From contig JBKHEA010000014.1 of the NCBI GenBank assembly GCA_046541015.1, positions 1 to 40,122 of the forward strand: a stretch of 40,122 bases of DNA, written 5' to 3'. The DNA comes from Liberiplasma sp046541015 (GTDB lineage: Bacteria > Bacillota_I > Bacilli_A > Izemoplasmatales > Izemoplasmataceae). A program made the translations under genes and the position numbers. The notes beneath the pieces are model-generated. The model made no database searches and was not told the DNA's origin. It was given only the letters and a program-made list of their open reading frames with translations. This document shows positions 24,743-32,067 of this stretch, piece after piece (the stretch's first letter is position 1; every line of letters starts with the position of its first letter).

Positions 24743-25864
24743 TTAGATTAAAGATTTTGATGAAGGGTTTAATACTAAATCAAGTTCAGATAATAGATTA
24801 TCCACTAAATAATTCGCAATGGCAGGTGCTGCAGTCACTCCCGGAGAATCAATCCCTGCAACATGAATAAAATGAGGGTTTTTCAATGAGGGTTTGATAT
24901 AAAAATCTCCATAATCAATGGTGGATCGAACCCCAACATACATTTTTTCGTAGTCCTCAAATGGGATGTTTTCTAAATACCTTGATACTTCTTCTTTGAT
25001 TAAATCAATCGCATTCAAATCAACTTGATCACTTTCAAAACTTGATTGTAATTCACTTGTAGGACCAAGTCGAATACTGCCATCGGGTTGAGGTATCACT
25101 AAAATACCTTTAGTTTCTTCATTAGGTAGTGGGAATAAGGTATGTTTTACCAAAGGTTTTTTTGGTTTAATAACATAATAATCTCCTCTATGAGGCAAGG
25201 TTTTATAAGGTACATTTTCTTCGTATAAAGCAGCGATTTTTTCTGCATATATCCCTGCGGCATTAATAATCACTTTACTTTCATAAGTTGCGCCTTCTTT
25301 TGTCGTGACTTCAAATCCGTTTTCCGTTTCTTCAATCGTATCTACAGTCTGATTAAAGTGATAGTTCACGCCATTAGCTTGAGCATGATTCATAAGTAAA
25401 CGGCTGATTTGATACGTATCAGCAGTCATAGCGCTTGGTAGTCTTAAGGCGCTGTAAACCTTTTTACTAATTGAGGGTTCTAATGTTCTTAAAGCTTCTT
25501 TGTCAAAAATTTTTGTCGCCTCAAAACCTAAATCTGAAGCTTTTTGATGATAACGTAATAAGGCTTTGTGTTCATTTTCATCAAAGGCTAATACTAATGC
25601 GCCGTTTTCAAAATGGGCAATCTTAATTTTTTTTACGAGTTCATGATAGATTTGATTGCCTTCTTTAGCCAATCGGCTTTTTAAAGGGCCTTTTTCTTCT
25701 AAAATTAATAATGGTGAATGAACTAGTGCGCTATTGTGTGTTGTTTGAACTAAAGATACATCATGTTCTTTTTCTACTAATATTGTCTTTGCTTGATAAA
25801 GTGAGAGTTTTGAGGCAATAAAGTTTCCAATAATGCCACCACCAATAATGATAAAATCTACCAT
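24743..25864 (-). CDS. Short GlpA/GlpO-like FAD dehydrogenase lacking the Fe-S domain
   Basis: About 373 residues. It is a clear paralogue of the protein at 10364-11803: FIIIGGGIIGNFIASKL, NSALVHSP, NAAGIYAEKIAALYEENVPYKTLPHRGDYYVI and HVAGIDSPGVTAAPAIANYLVDNLL line up with it. It stops where the BFD-type [2Fe-2S] domain would begin. This is the size of a bare FAD DAO-family enzyme such as L-2-hydroxyglutarate or glycerol-3-phosphate oxidases. Its leader has the same 13-nt box and terminator as glpA, so glycerol 3-phosphate control is likely. It may oxidise the same substrate with a different electron acceptor, perhaps oxygen. It is transcribed alone. The start is the ATG at 25864; the TTG before it is less likely. 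Confidence 0.82.
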   Translation of the reverse strand: MVDFIIIGGGIIGNFIASKLSLYQAKTILVEKEHDVSLVQTTHNSALVHSPLLILEEKGPLKSRLAKEGNQIYHELVKKIKIAHFENGALVLAFDENEHKALLRYHQKASDLGFEATKIFDKEALRTLEPSISKKVYSALRLPSAMTADTYQISRLLMNHAQANGVNYHFNQTVDTIEETENGFEVTTKEGATYESKVIINAAGIYAEKIAALYEENVPYKTLPHRGDYYVIKPKKPLVKHTLFPLPNEETKGILVIPQPDGSIRLGPTSELQSSFESDQVDLNAIDLIKEEVSRYLENIPFEDYEKMYVGVRSTIDYGDFYIKPSLKNPHFIHVAGIDSPGVTAAPAIANYLVDNLLSELDLVLNPSSKSLI

Positions 25865-25883
25865 CAAACCATCCTTTCAATGA

Positions 25884-25931
25884 GAAAAAGCACAGAAAAA
25901 ATGGTGAATTTTTTCTGTGCTCTAGGTCTCT
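25884..25931 (-). promoter_or_regulatory. GlpP-type leader: conserved box plus terminator before the GlpA paralogue
   Basis: On the minus strand AGAGACCTAGAGC (25919-25931) leads into a 12-bp perfect stem (GCACAGAAAAAA / TTTTTTCTGTGC, 7-base loop) and a T run (25885-25889). The box is identical to that before glpA 14 kb away while the stem sequence differs, so the box has been kept for a reason other than base pairing. Confidence 0.75.
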
Positions 25932-25995
25932 TTTATTATTATTTTATAGCTTTACTATATTAGATAATCAGCGTTTAATCAAGTTTTATACATTT

Positions 25996-27816
25996 TTATT
26001 CAACGTTTAAAGTTTTGTTATAACGTTTACGTTCGTTTTCATTTAAAATTTTCTTTCTTAAACGAATTGCGTCTGGTGTGATTTCAACTAGTTCATCCTG
26101 GTTGATAAAGGCTAATGCTTCTTCTAATGTAAAGACTAGGGTATCTAACAATTTAACCGATTCATCACTTCCACTTGCGCGCATGTTAGTTAGTTGCTTG
26201 TTTTTACACGGATTTACAACTAAGTCGTTTAATCGTGAGTTAATCCCAACAATCATCCCTTCATAAACCTTTGTAGATGGTTCTACTATCATGCGTCCTC
26301 GTTCAGATAGGTTAAATAAACTATATGCCATAGTTGTACCGGCTTCTTTTGCGATAAAAACACCGTTACGATAATTTTGGATAATGCCTAAATACGGTTC
26401 ATATGCATGGAAAGATTTTTCTAAAGTCCCTTTGCCACGGGTCGCATTAATAAACTCGCTTCGATAGCCTATTAATCCTCTAGTCGGAACATGATAAATC
26501 ATTTTTGTATACCCTTCGTTACTAAGTAAATCAATCATTGAACCTTTACGTTTATTTAACGCGTGAATGACAGTCGATGCGTATTCATCTGGAACTGAAA
26601 TAATTACACGCTCAATAGGTTCATAGATTTTGTCACCTTCAACTTTGTTTAAAACCTCAGGTTTGCTGACACAAAGTTCATAACCTTCTCGACGCATGTT
26701 TTCTAGTAGAATAGATAAATGAAGTTCTCCACGACCACTCACTTTATACCCTTCAATACCATCAAGTGCTTCTAATGTTAATCCAACATTGGTTTCTAGT
26801 TCTTTATTTAAGCGGTTTTTAATTTGGCTACTAGTAACGAACTTTCCACTTTTTCCTACAAACGGCCCATCATTAACTAAAAAGTTCATTGATAATGTTG
26901 GTTTTTCTATTTCTAATTTAGGCATGGCTTCTACATGACCTAAATCACATAATACTTCACCAATAGAAATATCTGCAATCCCACTAAAAATAACAATATC
27001 ACCCGCAAACGCTTGATCTTTTTCAACCTTACGTAATCCTTCATTGACAAAAAGTTTAACAATTTTTGCCTGTTGAGTTGAGCCATCTCTTTTTGTTAAA
27101 TGATAAGTCTTTTTAATTTCAAGTGTTCCTCTACTAATTCGACCAATCCCTAAACGACCTAAGTAATCATCATAACCTAATGAAGATATTTGCATCAATA
27201 AGGGCTCATCTGAATTATCTGGATAAGTTTTCACATGATCAATAACCAAGTCAAACAACGGAGTTAAATCAACTTGAGGATCTTCTACTTCAAGCATGGC
27301 AACGCCATTTTTAGCCACGCCATAAATAACAGGAAAGTCTAGTTGTTCATCACTAGCACCAAGTTCAACGAATAAATCGAAGCACTCATTAAGCACTTCT
27401 TCAGCACGTTGATCTTTTTTGTCTATCTTATTAATAAAAACAATCGGTTTTAAGCCTTCATGTAAAGCTTTTTCTAAAACAACGCGTGTTTGAGGCATTG
27501 GCCCTTCACTAGAATCTACTAATAATAAAACGGTATCGACCGTTTTAATAATACGTTCAACTTCACTAGAAAAATCTGCATGACCTGGAGTATCTACGAT
27601 ATTAATTTTAGTGTTATTATATTCGATGGCACAGTTTTTAGAATAAATCGTTATTCCGCGTTCACGTTCTAAGTCATTACTGTCCATAACTTGTTCGACT
27701 ACAACTTCATTTTCACTAAATACGCCGCTTTGACTTAAAAACGCATCAACTAGCGTTGATTTGCCTGCATCAACATGGGCGATTACTGCAATATTAATTA
27801 TATTTTTTTCTCTCAT
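25996..27816 (-). CDS. typA: TypA/BipA translational GTPase
   Basis: 606 residues, the usual TypA length. The GTPase motifs are G1 AHVDAGKST, ERGITI, DTPGHADF and NKIDKK. After the GTPase come EF-G-like domains II, III and V and the TypA C-terminal domain (GRGELHLSILLENMRREGYE, PTRGLIGYRSEF and GTTMAYSLFNLSERG). TypA binds the ribosome and helps subunit assembly and growth under stress. The G1 loop reads DAGKS where many TypA have DHGKT; both are allowed P-loops, but the His of the loop is missing. The start is the ATG at 27814-27816, 7 bases after GGAGG. Confidence 0.93.
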   Translation of the reverse strand: MREKNIINIAVIAHVDAGKSTLVDAFLSQSGVFSENEVVVEQVMDSNDLERERGITIYSKNCAIEYNNTKINIVDTPGHADFSSEVERIIKTVDTVLLLVDSSEGPMPQTRVVLEKALHEGLKPIVFINKIDKKDQRAEEVLNECFDLFVELGASDEQLDFPVIYGVAKNGVAMLEVEDPQVDLTPLFDLVIDHVKTYPDNSDEPLLMQISSLGYDDYLGRLGIGRISRGTLEIKKTYHLTKRDGSTQQAKIVKLFVNEGLRKVEKDQAFAGDIVIFSGIADISIGEVLCDLGHVEAMPKLEIEKPTLSMNFLVNDGPFVGKSGKFVTSSQIKNRLNKELETNVGLTLEALDGIEGYKVSGRGELHLSILLENMRREGYELCVSKPEVLNKVEGDKIYEPIERVIISVPDEYASTVIHALNKRKGSMIDLLSNEGYTKMIYHVPTRGLIGYRSEFINATRGKGTLEKSFHAYEPYLGIIQNYRNGVFIAKEAGTTMAYSLFNLSERGRMIVEPSTKVYEGMIVGINSRLNDLVVNPCKNKQLTNMRASGSDESVKLLDTLVFTLEEALAFINQDELVEITPDAIRLRKKILNENERKRYNKTLNVE

Positions 27817-27845
27817 TTTCTTGCCTCCAAAAAAGCATCCAAGCA

Positions 27846-27886
27846 AGTATACCATAAAAGCGATTAATTACCTAATAATTAATCGC
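27846..27886 (-). promoter_or_regulatory. typA promoter region with long inverted repeat
   Basis: A perfect 11-bp inverted repeat GCGATTAATTA / TAATTAATCGC with a 5-base centre (27860-27886) sits just upstream of a TATACT -10 box (27846-27851, minus strand). It could be an operator over the -35 region, or a terminator-like hairpin (TTTTATGG follows). No good -35 hexamer is seen. Confidence 0.4.
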
Positions 27887-27931
27887 AAAAACGCTTTCTA
27901 TTGAGTTGACTCAATTAAAAAGGATTAAAAT

Positions 27932-27956
27932 AAATAAAAGACGCTTTTTTAGCGTC
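27932..27956 (-). terminator. Terminator of the ArsC-type gene
   Basis: On the minus strand GACGCT and AGCGTC pair around a short A-rich loop and are followed by TTTTATTTATTT. The stop codon lies inside the hairpin. Confidence 0.8.
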
Positions 27957-28398
27957 CAATTCTATTTTCAGCAAATGATTTGTTATCTTCTATAAACTTG
28001 ATGACTCGCTTTTTAATTTCATCTCTTAAAATTCTTGTGTTTTCCAGTATTTCTTCATCTGTTCCACTAAAAGCACTTGGATCTGGTAGGTTCCAATAAA
28101 TTTCTTTTAAAGCATTGGGAAAGATTGGACAGCGCTGACCATTGATTTCATCACACACTTTGATTACAAAGGTATAATCTTTTCCTTTTTTATAAAATTC
28201 AAATACACTATTGGTTTCATTTTTACTTATGTCATAGCCAAGTTCATCCATAACTTTAATAACATTAGGATTTAAAACTCCTTTTTCAATGCCTGCACTC
28301 TCAGCCATAAAATAATCTTTACCTAAATCATTTAAAAACGTTTCACCCATTTGACTTCTTGCGGAATTATGGACACAGACAAACAATACTTTTATCAT
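27949..28398 (-). CDS. arsC: ArsC-type arsenate reductase / low-molecular-weight phosphatase
   Basis: 149 residues. The phosphate loop CVHNSARSQ has Cys8 as nucleophile. Cys82 and Cys90 (VCDEINGQRCPIFPN) stand where the thioredoxin-dependent ArsC of Staphylococcus has its Cys82 and Cys89 relay pair, and WNLPDPSAF holds the catalytic Asp. So it probably reduces arsenate to arsenite through a three-cysteine relay with thioredoxin, and may also act as a phosphatase. No arsenite pump or ArsR is adjacent, so phosphatase duty or an unlinked pump is possible. AAAGGAG stands before the ATG. It is divergent from the PadR operon. Confidence 0.85.
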   Translation of the reverse strand: MIKVLFVCVHNSARSQMGETFLNDLGKDYFMAESAGIEKGVLNPNVIKVMDELGYDISKNETNSVFEFYKKGKDYTFVIKVCDEINGQRCPIFPNALKEIYWNLPDPSAFSGTDEEILENTRILRDEIKKRVIKFIEDNKSFAENRIGR

Positions 28399-28546
28399 AC
28401 GAACTCCTTTAGGATTTTTCTTTACTTTACCATAGCTTTATTTAATCTAAATAATGATTGTGTTAATTTGTGGTGAAATTTTTCTTTAATTTTATGGTAG
28501 CGAGTGATTCATCAATCTAGTCATCATGATTATTCAGTTTTAAATG

Positions 28547-28583
28547 TGTCAATATTGACATATATACTAATTAGTGGTATTAT
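28547..28583 (+). promoter_or_regulatory. Promoter and palindromic operator of the PadR operon
   Basis: TTGACA (28555-28560) and TATTAT (28578-28583) are 17 bases apart. The -35 is the right half of a perfect 14-bp palindrome TGTCAATATTGACA (28547-28560), flanked by ATG and T. PadR proteins commonly bind palindromes with ATGT/ACAT ends at their own promoters, so autoregulation is likely. Confidence 0.75.
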
Positions 28584-28603
28584 CCTTTTAAGGTGGTGAT
28601 TTA

Positions 28604-28993
28604 ATGCACGGTATCATTAAAGCGATGTTAATTAAAACGTTATTAGAAAATGATTATGTTGTTGGTTATACGTTTAAAAAAATGCTTAAACAATCTAATA
28701 TTGAAGCATCTAATGGCGCAATTTATTATAATCTTAAAAAGTTTGAAGAAAAGGGATATGTGATTTCAAAAACCCAAGGTAAAAGAAAAATTTACTCGCT
28801 TACTAAACTAGGGAAAGCAGAGTTTAACAAAAACATTGCCTTACTGCCTGAAAACATCAAAATAACCATGGAAGAACTTGGTAGTCAAATACCTTTTATC
28901 AACTGGCAATCTCATAAAGATGTTCAAAAATTTCACAATTCAGTTGAAAAATTAAATTTAGCCATAAAAAAACTATTGGAGGAACTCACTTGA
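28604..28993 (+). CDS. PadR-family transcriptional regulator
   Basis: 129 residues. A winged-helix domain covers about residues 1-75 (AMLIKTLLENDYVVGYTFKK, then ASNGAIYYNLKKFEEKGYV with the PadR-type GAIYYxLKKFEEKG helix and a basic wing KTQGKRKIYSLT). A longer C-terminal helical part follows for dimerisation. AAGGTGGTGA stands before the ATG. It is first in an operon with an NmrA-like and an FNR-like protein: its stop overlaps the TTG of the next gene (ACTTGA), so they are coupled. The palindrome on its promoter suggests it represses its own operon; the inducer is unknown. Confidence 0.85.
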   Translation: MHGIIKAMLIKTLLENDYVVGYTFKKMLKQSNIEASNGAIYYNLKKFEEKGYVISKTQGKRKIYSLTKLGKAEFNKNIALLPENIKITMEELGSQIPFINWQSHKDVQKFHNSVEKLNLAIKKLLEELT

Positions 28994-29820
28994 TACTATT
29001 AATCGGTTCAACAGGAAATATTGGAAAACACGTTGTTTCTTATCTAAAAAGCCAATCTATTCCCATTAAAGAAGCCATCTATCAATCAAAAGATAATACC
29101 CAAAACACTGTTAATTTTGATTTTTTAGATGCATCTACTTTCGAAAACGCACTTAAAGGTGTTCGTAAAGTCTTTTTCATTCGTCCACCACAATTAGGGA
29201 ATCCATCAGATTTATATCCATTTTTGGATTACTGTAAAACAAAAAGCATTGATCATATTGTCTTTGTCTCATTAATGGGTGTAGAAAAAAATCCTATCCC
29301 GCCCCATGCTAAAATCGAAAAATATATTAAAAAAATTAAGCTTCCTTACACATTTATTCGACCAAGTTTTTTTATGGAAAATTTAATTTATCCACACGGT
29401 GATGATATTAAATCGAACAATAAAATCATTGTCCCCGCTTTAAAATCAAAGACTTCATTTATAGCATGTAAAGATATAGGGTATGTATGCGGAGAAACAC
29501 TCATAAAATCACCCCGTCACATAAATCATGCTTACACCTTAACAGGGCCAAAAGCTTTAGATTATAATCAAGTTGCGACGACTTTTTCTAAAGTTTTAAA
29601 TAGAAAAATAACTTACACCAATCCGAAAATGAAGGCTTATACAAAACATATGATTCAATTAGGCTTTGATAAAGACTATGTAAAAATTACAAAACTATTA
29701 TACTTTATGACTCGACTTGGGACAGCAAAAAAAATTACATCTACAGTTGAATCAATCCTAAAAAGGCCAGCTACAACCTTAGAAGATTTTATCAAAGAAA
29801 ATAAGCAATGTTGGCTATAA
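28990..29820 (+). CDS. NmrA-like NAD(P)-binding protein
   Basis: 276 residues. An N-terminal Rossmann loop GSTGNIGKHVVSYL is at residues 6-19. FIRPPQLG and FVSLMGVEKNPIPPHAKIEKYIKK follow as in atypical short-chain dehydrogenases, and TFIRPSFFMENL is typical of the NmrA/QOR2 group. These act as NAD(P)-sensing regulators or quinone/NADPH reductases. The start is TTG at 28990, 7 bases after GGAGG and overlapping the PadR stop. It is coupled to PadR and followed after 22 bases by a flavin/NAD-binding oxidoreductase, which supports a redox or electrophile-stress role. No catalytic function can be assigned with certainty. Confidence 0.82.
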   Translation: MILLIGSTGNIGKHVVSYLKSQSIPIKEAIYQSKDNTQNTVNFDFLDASTFENALKGVRKVFFIRPPQLGNPSDLYPFLDYCKTKSIDHIVFVSLMGVEKNPIPPHAKIEKYIKKIKLPYTFIRPSFFMENLIYPHGDDIKSNNKIIVPALKSKTSFIACKDIGYVCGETLIKSPRHINHAYTLTGPKALDYNQVATTFSKVLNRKITYTNPKMKAYTKHMIQLGFDKDYVKITKLLYFMTRLGTAKKITSTVESILKRPATTLEDFIKENKQCWL

Positions 29821-29842
29821 TGCCACATGAAAGGAAGTTTTT

Positions 29843-30550
29843 ATGAATTTAAGAAAAGACTTATTGCCAATATTTAAAAAACATAATTTAATCTTTAATA
29901 ATATGGTAAAAGAATCTGAAGAGGTTTATACCTTTAATTTCATGCCAAAAAATCCTATTAATTGGATGGCTGGACAACATGCGATTTTTATAATCAATCA
30001 TAAAAAGATTCATAAACCAATTAGACCCTTTAGTATTGCTTCTTCTCCAACAGAGAAACTTATAAAAATTTCTGTCAAAATCCCTCATCGTCCAAGTGAG
30101 TTTAAACAAGCACTCTTAGATTTAAACCCTGGTGATGAAATTATCATGCGTGGTCCAGTTGGTGGATTTTACATTAAAAATGAGAAACCCACCTTATTCA
30201 TTACTGGCGGAATTGGTGTGACACCTTATCGTTCTATGGTTAAACAACTGCTTGATAAGAATACCATTCAACCAGCAACTATAGATATGCTATACATGGA
30301 TTCATCAAAATTATTTTTATATAAAAATAACTTTGATGCTGCTAAAGACCATATTATGTTTAATATTCATTATTTATCTAACCGCGAAAGCTTTCATAAA
30401 AATTTAGAAACTTATGCTAAAGCGAATAAGAATAATGCGAATTATTTTTTAACAGGTTCCAAAGCTATGGTTAATTCAACGATGAAGCAGTTAAAAACTT
30501 TTGGTATCAAAAAGAAACATATCATTAAAGACACTTTTATTGGTTATTAA
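29843..30550 (+). CDS. FNR-like FAD/NAD-binding oxidoreductase
   Basis: 235 residues with no iron-sulfur domain and no membrane segment. The FAD-binding barrel has RPFSIASSP (the RxYS-type motif) and GPVGGFYI; the NAD half has the loop TGGIGVTPYRSM and ends with NYFLTGSKAMVNSTMKQL, the usual C-terminal NAD strand of ferredoxin reductases. It should move electrons from NAD(P)H through FAD to a separate acceptor protein. The acceptor is not encoded nearby. AAGGAAG stands before the ATG. It is the last gene of the PadR operon and ends before a strong terminator. Confidence 0.85.
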   Translation: MNLRKDLLPIFKKHNLIFNNMVKESEEVYTFNFMPKNPINWMAGQHAIFIINHKKIHKPIRPFSIASSPTEKLIKISVKIPHRPSEFKQALLDLNPGDEIIMRGPVGGFYIKNEKPTLFITGGIGVTPYRSMVKQLLDKNTIQPATIDMLYMDSSKLFLYKNNFDAAKDHIMFNIHYLSNRESFHKNLETYAKANKNNANYFLTGSKAMVNSTMKQLKTFGIKKKHIIKDTFIGY

Positions 30551-30584
30551 TAATTATCCAAAATATATAATGATTTTTTATATG

Positions 30585-30626
30585 AAAAACCTCCATTACA
30601 ATAAATGTATTGGAGGTATTTTTTTT
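30585..30626. terminator. Terminator between the PadR operon and the GNAT gene
   Basis: The stem ACCTCCATTACA pairs with TGTATTGGAGGT (one mismatch) around a 5-base loop, followed by a T8 run on the plus strand; the minus strand ends in TTTTTCAT. It ends both convergent units. Confidence 0.88.
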
Positions 30627-30641
30627 GATTTAGTAAGCTTT

Positions 30642-31106
30642 TTAATCAATGGACTTCATCATTAAGCATTCGGTTATCCCTTGTTTATAAAGATTAGGTA
30701 GATTACCAATTTCTATGTAGCCTAGATTTTGATACATTTTTTTTGCGTTAGGGTTAAAATCTGAAACGACTAAAAAAAGTTTTACGTTGTCTTTTAAATA
30801 TAGTTTCTCAATATGTTTTAGTAGCATTTTCCCTATGCCTTGACCACGATAAGCGCTTTTCACTGCAACAATATGGATATATGGATGCTTGTGGAAAATA
30901 CCATTTACTATTAGCCATATAAATCCTAAAGCGTTGTTTTTATGGTCTACTGCAAGATAAATATCATGATCCTTAAATCCTTCTTTTAGTGTTTTTTTAG
31001 CCTTATCCACTTCAGAAAAATAAGTTCTACCTAATTCAGAATGAATCAAAGCTTCTACACATTCATCTATATAGTTGATGCTTCCTTTTATGATTTTTAT
31101 TTCCAT
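30642..31106 (-). CDS. GNAT-family N-acetyltransferase
   Basis: 154 residues of the GNAT fold. Strand 4 and the acetyl-CoA loop are clear: HIVAVKSAYRGQGIGKMLLKHIEK (R/QxxGxG/A type), followed by FNPNAKKMYQNLGYIEIG. It transfers an acetyl group from acetyl-CoA to an amine; the acceptor may be a protein, amino acid or drug and is not shown by sequence. AAAGGA stands upstream of the ATG. It is 189 bases downstream of a lipoprotein gene and closes on the PadR operon terminator. Confidence 0.88.
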   Translation of the reverse strand: MEIKIIKGSINYIDECVEALIHSELGRTYFSEVDKAKKTLKEGFKDHDIYLAVDHKNNALGFIWLIVNGIFHKHPYIHIVAVKSAYRGQGIGKMLLKHIEKLYLKDNVKLFLVVSDFNPNAKKMYQNLGYIEIGNLPNLYKQGITECLMMKSID

Positions 31107-31295
31107 AGGAAAATATCCTTTACTTAAGATTCATTTTATCCATTTTATATTGAGAAATAATTAATTCCTAATAAGTCGTTCTTATTTAAAAGAGAATTTA
31201 GCAAACCCCTTATAAAAGCTCCTATTGTTTAAAATGTATACTAGTTGTGCGTTTTTATATCATTTATTTATTTTACAATCATAAATGAATTTATC

Positions 31296-32015
31296 TTAAT
31301 CGGTAGTAAATGTAATTTCATCAAGTACTTCACCAATTTGTTGGGTTTCTAATTCACTTATTACGCTAAGTGTCAAAGTATACGTCGTATTTGACTCTAA
31401 ATCAGAAAATACTTGATTATGCTTTGTTAAAGAAGTGAGATCTCTTGATCCCCAAACAGTAAACTCATTCAATTTTGTCTCACCTTCATAAAGGATTACT
31501 GCATAAGAAACGATATAATAGTCGTTGCTTAATAAATCATAATCAAAAAGAACGTATGAACTTCTAGTTCGGATATTGTCAATTGATCCAGATGTAAAAT
31601 TTATAGAAAATGCATCCGTTTTAAAGGCCGTATAATCGATAGTTATATTTTTAAATTCACCATCTTCAACAATCATTCCTGTCATAACTGCAATATAATC
31701 GGTGCTTGGTTTTAGTGATTGAAAGCTTGGTTGACTAGAACTCAATAGATGAAGATGTTCTGAACTTTCTACTTCACCAATAAAGTCCCAATCACTAGAA
31801 TAAATTTCTATCGTCATATTGCGTAGTTGATAGTTGTCATCTTTAAGTGTAACTTGAAAATGAACATCCCCGCGCTCAATATCATTGACTTTTAGGGTAC
31901 CTTCAATCCCGTATTCTTTAGCATCTATACATAGAGAATCCAAGCAATCTTCTTCTTGATTTATAGAACACCCAACAAGTAAAAATATTGCTAGCAATAC
32001 TAGTATTTTCTTCAT
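31296..32015 (-). CDS. Lipoprotein with two fibronectin-III-like modules
   Basis: 239 residues. A clear lipoprotein signal ends FLLVGC. After it come two modules of about 95-105 residues, each ending in the fibronectin type III pattern: LKPSTDYIAVMTGMI in the first and LESNTTYTLTLSVISE in the second. No enzyme motif is present. It should be anchored to the outer face of the membrane and may bind a surface partner or sugar. AAGGAG lies before the ATG. It follows pepF by about 50 bases on the same strand, so the two may be co-transcribed. Function is unknown. Confidence 0.75.
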   Translation of the reverse strand: MKKILVLLAIFLLVGCSINQEEDCLDSLCIDAKEYGIEGTLKVNDIERGDVHFQVTLKDDNYQLRNMTIEIYSSDWDFIGEVESSEHLHLLSSSQPSFQSLKPSTDYIAVMTGMIVEDGEFKNITIDYTAFKTDAFSINFTSGSIDNIRTRSSYVLFDYDLLSNDYYIVSYAVILYEGETKLNEFTVWGSRDLTSLTKHNQVFSDLESNTTYTLTLSVISELETQQIGEVLDEITFTTD

Positions 32016-32067
32016 TGAACATCTCCTTATAAAATCACTATGCTAATCATGATTTATTTGATGATGG

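Noticed and set aside
24743..25864. Short GlpA-like gene as a truncated pseudogene
   Set aside because: The FAD motifs are all intact, the length suits single-domain DAO-family enzymes, and a conserved leader precedes it.
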